64,000 nucleotides of DNA from contig NZ_JAVLVU010000001.1 of assembly GCF_031951985.1 (NCBI RefSeq), positions 4,526,001 through 4,590,000 on the forward strand, in the 5' to 3' direction. The position numbers were made by a program, and so were the translations under genes. The stretch is from Mucilaginibacter terrae. Its GTDB lineage: Bacteria; Bacteroidota; Bacteroidia; Sphingobacteriales; Sphingobacteriaceae. This document shows positions 17,546 through 26,116 of this stretch, one piece after another. A model generated the notes under the pieces. It made no database searches. It worked only from the letters and a program-made list of their open reading frames with translations, and was not told where the DNA came from. How positions within the stretch are numbered: position 1 is the first letter of the stretch; each line of letters begins with the position of its first letter.

Positions 17546-19426
17546 ATGTCTAAACAATTCCTAACTACTATTTGCCTGTTATTATTAACCTTTACGGTTA
17601 AGGCCAACCAAAAGGTGCCCACCAAGGTGCAAAAGGTAACCGTGTTTTTAAACGGTGCCCAGGTAACCCGCACGGCAAGTGTAAACTTAGCCGCCGGTAC
17701 ATCAACCTTAACCTTCGAAGGTATATCGCCCGATATTGATGTGCAGAGTATTCAGGTGCGTTCGGCCGGAGATTTTACCATCCTATCGGTAAAGCACGAG
17801 CTTGATTTTTTAAACCAGCAAACCCAACTCAAAAGGGTGGAGGAGCTACTGGCCCAGCAAGTACTTATCCGCCAAAAAATTGAGACTCAAAATAACACCC
17901 TCGCCATTTATAAGGAAGAGGAAAATATGCTCATCAAAAACCAGGTAGTGAGCGGCCAAAATACCAGCCTGGATGTTGTGAAACTTAAACAGGCGCTCGA
18001 TTTTCAAACTGCGCGTTTAACCGAAATCCGTAAAAAAGCACAAGGCGTAAATGCATCAATAGCCCAATTGGAGGCGGAGATACAAAAGTACAATAAGCAA
18101 ATAGCCGAAGCCAGCAAAGGCAATATCAAAGCTACCAGCAATATATTGGTAACGGTATCGGCAAAAGCTGCACTACAATCAACCTTCACGCTTACTTATG
18201 TTACAAGGAACGCAGGTTGGTTCCCTACCTATGATATTAGGGCTAAGGATGTAAACAGCCCTATAACCATTGCTTATAAAGCCAACGTAAACCAGCAGTG
18301 TGGCGAGGAGTGGAACAATATTAAACTAACGCTATCAACCGGCAACCCATCGGTAAGCGGCAGCAAGCCCGAACTTAACCCGTATTATTTGAATTTGGGA
18401 ATGGTTTATGCCGGGCAGGCGGCCAGTATTACGCGTGTGAGTGGCAGAGTTAGCGGGTCAGATGATGGTAAGCCTTTAGTGGGAGTAAGCGTTAAAGTAA
18501 AAGGAACCTCGATAGGTGCAGTAACCGATGCAAACGGTAATTATAGTATTCAAATTCCACAGGGTAGCCAATTTTTAGAGTTTAGTTACATTGGCTTCGA
18601 ATCGGTAGAACGACAAGCGTCTGTAGCGATTGTAAATGTGGCAATGGCACCATCAGCAAACCAATTAAATGAGATGGTAGTTGTTAATGGGTACTTAGCC
18701 GGAAGTGCGCCTGGATTAGCCGTAAGCGGACGAGCAGGAGCATCTAACCAAATACGTATCAGGGGCATGTCATCTATAGCAACTAATCCTGTGATCGTTC
18801 AACAAAACGAAAATCAAACCAATGTTGAGTTTAATATTGCAAACCCTTACACCATACCAAGTGATGGCAAGCAATATTTGGTAGAGATAAACCAATTGGA
18901 AATACCAGCCGAGTACGAATACTACACCGCGCCTAAGTTGAGTACCGATGTGTTCCTTACCGCCAAGCTCACCAACTGGAACCAGTATAACTTTTTATCA
19001 GGCGAGGCCAACCTGTTTTTTGAGGGAACGTTTATTGGTAAATCGCTGATTGATACACGTTCAACGGTTGATACGCTTAACTTATCATTAGGAACCGATA
19101 AAAATATTATTGTAACACGTACCTTGCAAAAAGATTTGAAAGAGAAGCAAGGCCTGCTTGGCAGCAACCGTAAAGAAACCCGCGACTGGTTGATCAGTGT
19201 TAAAAACCGCAAATCGCAACCGGTTAATTTATTGGTGGAAGACCAACTGCCTGTATCGCAAAACACGGCAATAGAGGTAGAAACCCAGGAAACATCGGGT
19301 GCCAAGGTTGACATGCTCACCGGCAAAACCGCCTGGGTGTTTGCGTTAAAACCGCAGGACGAGAAAAAATTAAAGCTTAAATACCAGGTTAGGTATCCTA
19401 AAAATCAATCTGTAATAGTTCAGTAA
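17546..19426 (+). CDS. MuiA-family DUF4139 protein with an inserted SusC-type N-terminal module
   Basis: Predicted exported 626-residue protein. Signal peptide MSKQFLTTICLLLLTFTVKA; N-terminal DUF4140-like strand region (KVTVFLNGAQVTRTA); a coiled coil at about 88-190; then DUF4139 starting at TFTLTYVTRNAGWFPTYDIR. Between residues about 297 and 420 the domain is interrupted by a carboxypeptidase-regulatory-like domain (VSGRVSGSDDGKPLVGVSVK, then GAVTDANGNYSIQIP), a linker NEMVVVNGY and the first plug strand NQIRIRGMSS. The DUF4139 part resumes at NVEFNIANPYTIPSDGK and ends normally. Function unknown; E. coli MuiA-type naming gives no reaction. It lies between nuoM and nuoN, 5 nt before nuoN. 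The start was chosen for the signal peptide; a reading from 17426 is unlikely. Confidence 0.88.
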   Translation: MSKQFLTTICLLLLTFTVKANQKVPTKVQKVTVFLNGAQVTRTASVNLAAGTSTLTFEGISPDIDVQSIQVRSAGDFTILSVKHELDFLNQQTQLKRVEELLAQQVLIRQKIETQNNTLAIYKEEENMLIKNQVVSGQNTSLDVVKLKQALDFQTARLTEIRKKAQGVNASIAQLEAEIQKYNKQIAEASKGNIKATSNILVTVSAKAALQSTFTLTYVTRNAGWFPTYDIRAKDVNSPITIAYKANVNQQCGEEWNNIKLTLSTGNPSVSGSKPELNPYYLNLGMVYAGQAASITRVSGRVSGSDDGKPLVGVSVKVKGTSIGAVTDANGNYSIQIPQGSQFLEFSYIGFESVERQASVAIVNVAMAPSANQLNEMVVVNGYLAGSAPGLAVSGRAGASNQIRIRGMSSIATNPVIVQQNENQTNVEFNIANPYTIPSDGKQYLVEINQLEIPAEYEYYTAPKLSTDVFLTAKLTNWNQYNFLSGEANLFFEGTFIGKSLIDTRSTVDTLNLSLGTDKNIIVTRTLQKDLKEKQGLLGSNRKETRDWLISVKNRKSQPVNLLVEDQLPVSQNTAIEVETQETSGAKVDMLTGKTAWVFALKPQDEKKLKLKYQVRYPKNQSVIVQ

Positions 19427-19431
19427 TATAA

Positions 19432-20934
19432 ATGCAGCAGTTTTTGCCCCATATAAACAACCAGTTAAATGATATACTCAGCAGCCTGCCTCTGTTTAAC
19501 CCCGAGATGTGCCTGGCTATCCTGTTTTTATTGGTATTAACTGCCGATCTGGTGTACCGCAAAACGTACGGCGGAGTAAGCCGCATGCTGGCCTGTGCCG
19601 GCATGCTGCTTGTTATGGCTGCCGATTTGGGCCAGGATTTACTAATCAATGATGAAGCACGGCTGCTGTTTAACAGCAACCTTATCCTGCATCACAGCAA
19701 TATCGTCCTCAAGCTCATTATAGACTCGGTAGCATTTCTTTTGTTGCTGTATTTTGCCTGGGACGATGAGTTAAAAGTTCACAAGAAAGGTTTGGGCGAT
19801 GCTTATACCATCATAGTGGCATCAGTATTAGGGCTGCATTTAATGGTGATGTCGGCCACTATGCTTACTATTTTTGTTTCGGTTGAAATGGTATCCTTAG
19901 CATCGTATTTGTTGGTAGCCTACCGCTCAGGCAATGCATTGAGTGCCGAAGCCGGTTTAAAATATGTATTGTTTGGTTTGGCCTCGTCGGCGGTAATGCT
20001 GTATGGCATGTCGTTATTTTATGGCTTTGCTGGTACTATTAATTTGTTTGATGCCAACATGGTTATTCGCCTGCAACAGGCCGATGGTATGAGTGTATCA
20101 CTGACCATATTTTTTATATTGGCGGGCATTGGTTTCAAGCTATCATTTGTACCCCTGCACTTTTGGGTGCCCGATGTTTACCAGGGTGCCAGTACGCCGG
20201 TTACCGCCTACCTGTCAACCTTACCTAAAATTGCTGGTTTTGGTTTACTGGTTACCCTAATAACCCCGTTTTTTGCCAACCCGGCATGGACACAGGTAGA
20301 TTTCAGGCTTATACTTTCCATAACAGGCATCATCACCATGGTAGCCGGAAACTTTGCCGCTGTGTGGCAGCAAAACATTAAACGTATGCTGGCTTATTCG
20401 AGCATTGGGCATACAGGTTTTGCCTTCATGGCCATAGTAACCTTTACGGCTCAGGGTATTGAGGCGTTAAATTTCTATATGGCTGTGTACGCACTGGCTA
20501 ATTTAGGCATATTGGTACTGGTAAGCTACTTTGCCAACACCATGAATGCCCACACGCTCGATGATTTGAAAGGCTTAGGTTCTAAATATCCCATTGCATC
20601 GGTGTGTTTTGTGATATTGCTCATATCATTAACGGGTATTCCGGTTTCGGCTGGCTTTAGTGGTAAGCTACTTGTATTTTCGGCGGTTTATGAGGTTTAT
20701 CAAAACGGGCGTAATGTAATTTTATTGGCTTTGCTAATAACCGGCGCGGCTACCACCGTAGTTTCACTGTTCTATTATATCAAAATCCCGCTTTATCTTT
20801 TCCTCAAAAAAGCAGATGCCGATACGGGAAATTACCCGGCAACATCCAAAAATTTGCTTATTATGATCGTAATTATTGCCATAGCCGTAGTGCTGCTGGG
20901 TATATTCCCACAGGCATTAACCGATTTGATGTAA
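19432..20934 (+). CDS. nuoN: NADH-quinone oxidoreductase subunit N
   Basis: Third antiporter-like proton-pumping subunit of complex I, 500 residues. Signatures are the helix MLTIFVSVEMVSLASYLLVA with its conserved Glu, FKLSFVPLHFWVPDVYQGAS and VWQQNIKRMLAYSSIGHTGF. It begins 5 nt after the MuiA-family gene and ends the operon. No hairpin terminator is visible after it; the next gene starts about 140 bp downstream behind its own promoter box. Confidence 0.96.
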   Translation: MQQFLPHINNQLNDILSSLPLFNPEMCLAILFLLVLTADLVYRKTYGGVSRMLACAGMLLVMAADLGQDLLINDEARLLFNSNLILHHSNIVLKLIIDSVAFLLLLYFAWDDELKVHKKGLGDAYTIIVASVLGLHLMVMSATMLTIFVSVEMVSLASYLLVAYRSGNALSAEAGLKYVLFGLASSAVMLYGMSLFYGFAGTINLFDANMVIRLQQADGMSVSLTIFFILAGIGFKLSFVPLHFWVPDVYQGASTPVTAYLSTLPKIAGFGLLVTLITPFFANPAWTQVDFRLILSITGIITMVAGNFAAVWQQNIKRMLAYSSIGHTGFAFMAIVTFTAQGIEALNFYMAVYALANLGILVLVSYFANTMNAHTLDDLKGLGSKYPIASVCFVILLISLTGIPVSAGFSGKLLVFSAVYEVYQNGRNVILLALLITGAATTVVSLFYYIKIPLYLFLKKADADTGNYPATSKNLLIMIVIIAIAVVLLGIFPQALTDLM

Positions 20935-20971
20935 ACGTTGTGTAAATGTTATGTTCTGATTATGGGAGTGT

Positions 20972-20979
20972 TAACTTTG
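20972..20979 (+). promoter_or_regulatory. Candidate promoter of the amidophosphoribosyltransferase gene
   Basis: TAACTTTG matches the -7 box perfectly, 93 nt before the ATG at 21073. A weaker box, TACCTTCG at 21048-21055, is closer to the start. Confidence 0.4.
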
Positions 20980-21072
20980 TAATAATAAGCTGACCGTTTT
21001 AATGCTTTTTAATGACATTTCGGGGATTAACAACCCGGAAAAAGTCTTACCTTCGTGGCTTCATTTCAAATC

Positions 21073-22980
21073 ATGAGCGATCAGATTAAGCATGAATGCG
21101 GCGTAGCTTTTATTCGCCTGCGCAAACCCCTCTCATACTATCAGCAAAAATATGGTACGGCACTTTATGGCTTAAACAAGCTATACCTGCTAATGGAAAA
21201 ACAACATAACCGTGGCCAGGATGGTGCGGGTGTTGCAACCATTAAGTTAGATATAGAACCTGGAAAGCGATACATTAGTCGTCACCGTTCTATGGCAAGT
21301 AATGCCGTAGCCGATATTTTTGAGTACATCCAAAAGAAATTTGCCGATGTAGAAAAAGAGTATCCCGAAAAAATGAAGGATGCCGAGTGGCTGAAAGAAA
21401 ACATCAGCTTTACCGGTGAGGTGCTGTTAGGTCACCTTCGTTACGGAACTCACGGTAAAAACAGTATCGAAAACTGTCACCCATTCTTACGTCAAAACAA
21501 CTGGATGACCCGTAACCTGGTAATTGCCGGTAACTTTAACATGACCAATGTTGATGAGTTATTACAGCAATTGTACGAGTTGGGTCAGCATCCTAAAGAA
21601 AAGGCAGATACCGTTACGGTGCTGGAAAAAATAGGCCACTTCCTCGATAGCGAAGTGCAGGGCCTGTTTGATCAGTTTAAACGCGAGGGCAACGACGATA
21701 ATATCCAGATCAGTAAAATGATAGGTGATAATATGGATGTTGCTAAAATACTCCGTAAATCGGCCAAGAACTGGGATGGTGGTTATACCATTGCCGGTAT
21801 TTTAGGTCATGGTGATGCCTTCATTATGCGCGACCCATCGGGTATTCGTCCGGCGTTTTACTACATTGATGATGAGATCGTGGTGGCTACCTCTGAGCGT
21901 CCTGCTATTCAAACTGCGTTCAATATTCCGTTAGATAAAATTAAAGAGGTGCTGCCTGGCCACGCCCTTATCATCAAAAAAGATGGTAGCGTAAGTGAGG
22001 AGCAGTTTAGCGAGCCTAAAGAAAAAAAATCGTGCTCGTTCGAGCGTATCTATTTCTCTCGCGGCAGCGATGCCTCTATTTACCGTGAGCGCAAGCAATT
22101 AGGCCGTTTATTATGCCCGCAAATATTGGATGCGGTTGGTAACGACATCAAAAATACCGTATTTTCATACATTCCTAATACTGCCGAGATTGCTTTTTAC
22201 GGCATGGTTGAAGGCGTAAACAAATACGTTAAACAATACCAGCGCGACCGCCTGCTTAACCGTGACGATAAGATTACCGACGAGGAGTTGAGCGAAGTGT
22301 TGAGCCTTGCCCCGCGCGTTGAAAAAATAGCCATTAAAGACGTTAAACTGCGCACTTTTATTACCCAGGATGCCGACCGCAGCGAGATGGTTGCCCACGT
22401 TTACGATACCACTTATGGTTTAATAAACAAAGGTGCCGATACTTTGGTGGTGCTTGATGATTCTATTGTACGTGGCACAACCTTAAAGCAAAGTATCCTT
22501 AAAATTTTAGACCGCTTAGGTCCTAAAAAGATCGTGGTGGTATCATCGGCCCCGCAAATACGTTACCCTGATTGTTACGGCATTGATATGTCGCGCATGG
22601 GTGAGTTTGTAGCCTTTGAGGCAGCCGTTAGTTTGTTAAAAGAAACCGGACAGGAAGATATTTTATTGGATGCTTACCAAAAAGCAAAAGCATCGGCCGA
22701 ATTACCTAAGGAAGATGTAGAGAACTATGTAAAAGCCATCTACTCTCCGTTTACCGATCAGCAGATCTCAGACCGTATAGCTAAGATCATAACCCCTAAA
22801 GAGATCAATGCCGAAGTACACGTTATATACCAAACGTTAGATAACCTGCACAAAGCTTGCCCTGATCATTTGGGCGACTGGTATTTCTCGGGCGACTACC
22901 CAACTCCGGGCGGCAACAAAGTAGTAAACCGTGCCTTTGCCAACTGGATGGAAGGTAAAAACCAACGTGCTTATATGTAA
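21073..22980 (+). CDS. Amidophosphoribosyltransferase, long Bacteroidota type
   Basis: Class II glutamine amidotransferase plus phosphoribosyltransferase that would make phosphoribosylamine from PRPP and glutamine, the first step of purine synthesis. Starting at ATG 21073 the nucleophile is Cys9 in HECGVAFIRL, so an 8-residue leader would be removed. KQHNRGQDGAG and LGHLRYGTHG are the glutaminase motifs; the PRPP motif is VVLDDSIVRGTTLKQS near residue 458-473. At 635 residues it is longer than the 460-510 of typical PurF and has additional segments in the glutaminase half and the tail. It may be a paralogue beside a standard purF elsewhere; the symbol is therefore withheld. A GTG at 21055 is a less likely start. 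Confidence 0.88.
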   Translation: MSDQIKHECGVAFIRLRKPLSYYQQKYGTALYGLNKLYLLMEKQHNRGQDGAGVATIKLDIEPGKRYISRHRSMASNAVADIFEYIQKKFADVEKEYPEKMKDAEWLKENISFTGEVLLGHLRYGTHGKNSIENCHPFLRQNNWMTRNLVIAGNFNMTNVDELLQQLYELGQHPKEKADTVTVLEKIGHFLDSEVQGLFDQFKREGNDDNIQISKMIGDNMDVAKILRKSAKNWDGGYTIAGILGHGDAFIMRDPSGIRPAFYYIDDEIVVATSERPAIQTAFNIPLDKIKEVLPGHALIIKKDGSVSEEQFSEPKEKKSCSFERIYFSRGSDASIYRERKQLGRLLCPQILDAVGNDIKNTVFSYIPNTAEIAFYGMVEGVNKYVKQYQRDRLLNRDDKITDEELSEVLSLAPRVEKIAIKDVKLRTFITQDADRSEMVAHVYDTTYGLINKGADTLVVLDDSIVRGTTLKQSILKILDRLGPKKIVVVSSAPQIRYPDCYGIDMSRMGEFVAFEAAVSLLKETGQEDILLDAYQKAKASAELPKEDVENYVKAIYSPFTDQQISDRIAKIITPKEINAEVHVIYQTLDNLHKACPDHLGDWYFSGDYPTPGGNKVVNRAFANWMEGKNQRAYM

Positions 22981-23015
22981 TTTGGTGAATAGAGATTGAT
23001 TCACTTCCAATATTT

Positions 23016-23045
23016 AGCCCCGGTTTTGCCGGGGCTTTTTGTTGG
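23016..23045 (+). terminator. Terminator after the amidophosphoribosyltransferase gene
   Basis: AGCCCCGG and CCGGGGCT pair around TTTTG, followed by a T run. A strong intrinsic terminator. Confidence 0.88.
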
Positions 23046-23123
23046 GTTCGACTTTCCGGCGTATGTTCTACCATTATTTTAAATAGAAAACAGCTTTAGG
23101 TCTGCTCGTATTCAGAGGATGGT

Positions 23124-24257
23124 TTAAATGCCCAGCAATTGTCGGAAGCTAAATTTGGGGTCACGCATCTCCATTTCATTTTTGTGGCTTTCTGCTTGTG
23201 CTGCAAAAGCATAACTAAACATCTGTTGCTCGTATGCGCCTATTGCATCTTCTATTGATTGATACTTAGTATCAGTGAGATTTTCTGATAGCCTCAACGC
23301 ATCCAGCAACCCTGTATTTACACCCATACCGGCAAAAGGCGGCATCAGGTGAGCGGCATCACCGATCAGCGTAATCGGCAACGGGCGATCGGTTTTCCAG
23401 TGGGTATCAAGCGGAGCCACTTTTGTGGTAATCCCTGCAAAAAATGCTGTAGCATCAAATAATTCATGATAACGCTCATTCCAACCGGCAAAACGTTGTG
23501 TGAGGTACTTAACTATGTTGTCATTGTCGTTAAAGTCAGGCGCACCTCCATCAGCCCATTCCTCAGGCGTTTTCATGATAATTCCATAACTCAATAAATT
23601 ACCATTACGCGGATTCACTACCAGCATATTACCATCATGTGCGGCCATCAGGCGATGATCATTACATAGCTTGTAAAATTCAGGTAAGCATTGTTCGGGT
23701 TGTGGTACATCGCCTTGTATAATGAATGATCCCGTTGCTTTTATCTCTGCAACGGTTACATAATCCCGCACTTTCGACATGCCGCCATTGGCACCTATCA
23801 CTACATCGGCCATGGCATCAGGCTTATCTTCAAAATGGATGAGCCATTTACCGTCGTGCTCTTCCATGCCGGTAAATTTGCTATCCCAAACTACGGTAGC
23901 GGCAACTAAACTATTCAGCAGCATTTTGCGCAGTTCGCTACGGTTTATCTCCGGATTATCATGTGCGTTTTGGGCAGTAATTGGTTTGGTAAATAATATA
24001 CGGGCATGTTCATCGGCTATTTTAATGCCCATAGGCAAAGCCAGGTCGTAGTACTTTTGCAACAGCCCGGCTTTGGCCATAGCCAACTGCCCCGAGTTTT
24101 TATGCAGATCCAAAGTGCCGCCCCACACACGAGCTTGCGGGTTTTTATCGCGCTCGTAAACGTTTACGGCTACGCCTTGCTGCTGTAATAGTTTTGCCAT
24201 GGTAAGGCCTACCGGACCTGCACCTATAATGGCCACCTGTTTATTTTGTAATAACAT
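23124..24257 (-). CDS. FAD-dependent monooxygenase closely resembling Tet(X)
   Basis: Class A flavoprotein monooxygenase, 377 residues (Tet(X) is about 388). VAIIGAGPVGLTMAKLLQQQ at residues 8-27 is the Rossmann GxGxxG, VYERD follows, GGTLDLHKNSGQLAMAKAGL matches the Tet(X) substrate and FAD region, and LIGDAAHLMPPFAGMGVNTG is the second FAD motif. Resemblance to Tet(X) as I remember it extends to the C-terminal helix (EQQMF ... NEMEMRDPKFSFRQLLGI). The glutamine and arginine that contact tetracycline in Tet(X) appear conserved, but the histidine corresponding to His234 appears to be serine (NLLSYGI). It may oxidise tetracycline-like or other aromatic compounds. It is divergent from an AraC regulator. 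Start chosen by alignment to Tet(X); an 8-residue longer start exists. Confidence 0.85.
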   Translation of the reverse strand: MLLQNKQVAIIGAGPVGLTMAKLLQQQGVAVNVYERDKNPQARVWGGTLDLHKNSGQLAMAKAGLLQKYYDLALPMGIKIADEHARILFTKPITAQNAHDNPEINRSELRKMLLNSLVAATVVWDSKFTGMEEHDGKWLIHFEDKPDAMADVVIGANGGMSKVRDYVTVAEIKATGSFIIQGDVPQPEQCLPEFYKLCNDHRLMAAHDGNMLVVNPRNGNLLSYGIIMKTPEEWADGGAPDFNDNDNIVKYLTQRFAGWNERYHELFDATAFFAGITTKVAPLDTHWKTDRPLPITLIGDAAHLMPPFAGMGVNTGLLDALRLSENLTDTKYQSIEDAIGAYEQQMFSYAFAAQAESHKNEMEMRDPKFSFRQLLGI

Positions 24258-24317
24258 ATGATGCTTAATTGCTGAAAGCAAAAATGTTCATGTTTTTAGA
24301 GATAAAATACCCAATTT

Positions 24318-24334
24318 TGACTAAATATTAGTCA
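24318..24334. promoter_or_regulatory. 17-bp palindrome, candidate operator for the monooxygenase/AraC pair
   Basis: TGACTAAATATTAGTCA is a perfect inverted repeat with 7-bp arms around ATA. It lies 11 bp before the AraC ATG in the only gap shared with the divergent monooxygenase gene, a fitting place for autoregulation. Confidence 0.5.
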
Positions 24335-24345
24335 TAAAAGACCAA

Positions 24346-25302
24346 ATGGAAGTTGAACAAAACGGTGTACCCAACGTGCTTATCAGGTTTGCCGGTTTAT
24401 TAAATACAACAGTGAGCGGACACAGGCTGGATATTCCGCAGGAGTTTGGCAGTGGTTATTGTGCCGGATTTGTATTTAATGATCACCTGCGTATGCTCAT
24501 CAGCGATTACGAACTTAACCATGATTTGCTGATAGAGAACACCGAAAAGCGGCCGGGTAAGATCCTGTTCTTCAAGTTTCAAAAGATTTTTCCTAAAAAT
24601 GCTGCCGGTTTAAACAGGACACGTGCATCACAAACTCCATCGGTACTCATAGCCACCAGCAGGTTAAATACCGAAGATGCTTTTACCATTCATTCCAACA
24701 CCGAAACTATAAATATTGAGGTAGATACAGCTTACCTGGCCGGGCTGTTTAAATACACAACACCATCACCTGTTTTACAAAAGTTATTGGGCGATGCTCC
24801 ACCCTTACTTTTTGAGCAATTGCTGCATCCGGCTATACAAAATATTGTAGACGAGATAGTGACCGAAAAGGTTCAGAATAGCTTCCGGCTCTTCTTTTTA
24901 AGAATTAAGGCCGAGGAGTTGATATGTCGTTTATTAATTGAGCTGGATAAGCGGAGCGAGAAGCAGTTTTATCCTTTAAATAACCGCGACATTCAGGCTA
25001 TTTATAAAATAAGAGATGCGATGATTATGAAATTAAGTGAGCCGCCTTTAATCGCAATACTTTCGGCTGAGGCAGGCATGAGCCCAACCAAACTCAAGCG
25101 TTTGTTTAAGCAAATTTTTGGGTACAGTGTATTCAGTTATTATCAGCACTTCAGGATGAAAGAAGCAGCCCGTTTGCTTAGGCAAGAGCAGCTATCGGTA
25201 TCAGAAACCGGTTACAGGCTTGGCTTTACCAATTTGAGCCATTTTACAAGGATTTTTGAGGAACATGTAGGGATGAAGCCAAAGGCTTATAGTCGTGCCT
25301 GA
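24346..25302 (+). CDS. AraC-family transcriptional regulator
   Basis: 318-residue DNA-binding regulator. The C-terminal part (about 220-318) carries the double helix-turn-helix: LIAILSAEAGMSPTKLKRLF, then GYSVFSYYQHFRMKEAARLL and the second helix with GYRLGFTNLSHFTRIFEEH and GMKPKAY, the standard AraC end. The N-terminal 200 residues are likely a ligand-binding or dimerisation domain with no clear signature. It is divergent from the Tet(X)-like gene, 88 bp apart, with a perfect palindrome between, so it probably controls that gene and itself. Confidence 0.92.
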   Translation: MEVEQNGVPNVLIRFAGLLNTTVSGHRLDIPQEFGSGYCAGFVFNDHLRMLISDYELNHDLLIENTEKRPGKILFFKFQKIFPKNAAGLNRTRASQTPSVLIATSRLNTEDAFTIHSNTETINIEVDTAYLAGLFKYTTPSPVLQKLLGDAPPLLFEQLLHPAIQNIVDEIVTEKVQNSFRLFFLRIKAEELICRLLIELDKRSEKQFYPLNNRDIQAIYKIRDAMIMKLSEPPLIAILSAEAGMSPTKLKRLFKQIFGYSVFSYYQHFRMKEAARLLRQEQLSVSETGYRLGFTNLSHFTRIFEEHVGMKPKAYSRA

Positions 25303-25308
25303 GTATTT

Positions 25309-25962
25309 TTACTCGGCAATGGTGCCAAACAGGTAGTGGGTAACCAGCTTATCAAATATTACAAAGGCTGCAATGATGAGTGCTGCACCAGCTACATAAT
25401 TAAGGCGATGTACAAATGCGGTTGAAATCCTATCACGCAGTTTGTTGGCATAAAATGCTTTAAGGGTATCCATGCCAAATTGGATAATAAGGATGGTGAT
25501 GAACATGACCGCAATTTTTAGCTGCCTGTTATGTACACCTTCGTGAAACATTGTGCTGGCCGTGCCAATAACGGTTATCCAATGAAATAGCAGGGTAGGG
25601 TTGAATATACACATCAAAAAACCCTTTAAAAAGTAACCTGCCCGGTTGATCTTGGCCGGTTCGTGGGTATTATAATCAACCTCGGGCTTTTTGGTGAGAT
25701 AGTGTGTGCCAATAATGATGAGGATGATGCTGCCAATAACCCCGAGCCATATTTTTGCGGATGCAGGTACTTCAAAAAATTGTGAGCCGAAAATAATGGC
25801 TCCCACAAATACAACATCGCTGCTAACTACGCCCAAAGCCAGTGCGGCACCGGCGTGAAAGCCTTTTTCGATGCTGGTTTTTATAAGGGAAAAAAATACC
25901 GGACCTGTTAAAAAAGTGAGTACCAGTCCAATACCTATTCCCGAAACAATAGCTTCAATCAT
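25309..25962 (-). CDS. LysE/RhtB-family amino acid exporter
   Basis: Inner-membrane exporter of the LysE superfamily, 217 residues with about six helices. The N-terminal signature GIGIGLVLTFLTGPVFFSLI and GFHAGAALALGVVSSDVV are typical, and the central NPTLLFHWI matches the family GNPKAxLFW loop in modified form. The substrate could be an amino acid or another small metabolite. It is convergent with the AraC gene (6 bp between stop codons), so a connection with the monooxygenase is positional only. Confidence 0.88.
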   Translation of the reverse strand: MIEAIVSGIGIGLVLTFLTGPVFFSLIKTSIEKGFHAGAALALGVVSSDVVFVGAIIFGSQFFEVPASAKIWLGVIGSIILIIIGTHYLTKKPEVDYNTHEPAKINRAGYFLKGFLMCIFNPTLLFHWITVIGTASTMFHEGVHNRQLKIAVMFITILIIQFGMDTLKAFYANKLRDRISTAFVHRLNYVAGAALIIAAFVIFDKLVTHYLFGTIAE

Positions 25963-26116
25963 TATACAGGATTAATTTTAGCCCCGGCGAATATGCAACT
26001 AATCTATTAAACAAAAAAAGGTAATAATGTTGTTGCCGAGTTGTAAATGTTGTGGCTTAAATTTTCAAAAAATTGTATTATGTTAGCAACTTAATACCAA
26101 CTAACTCTCCCCTGAT

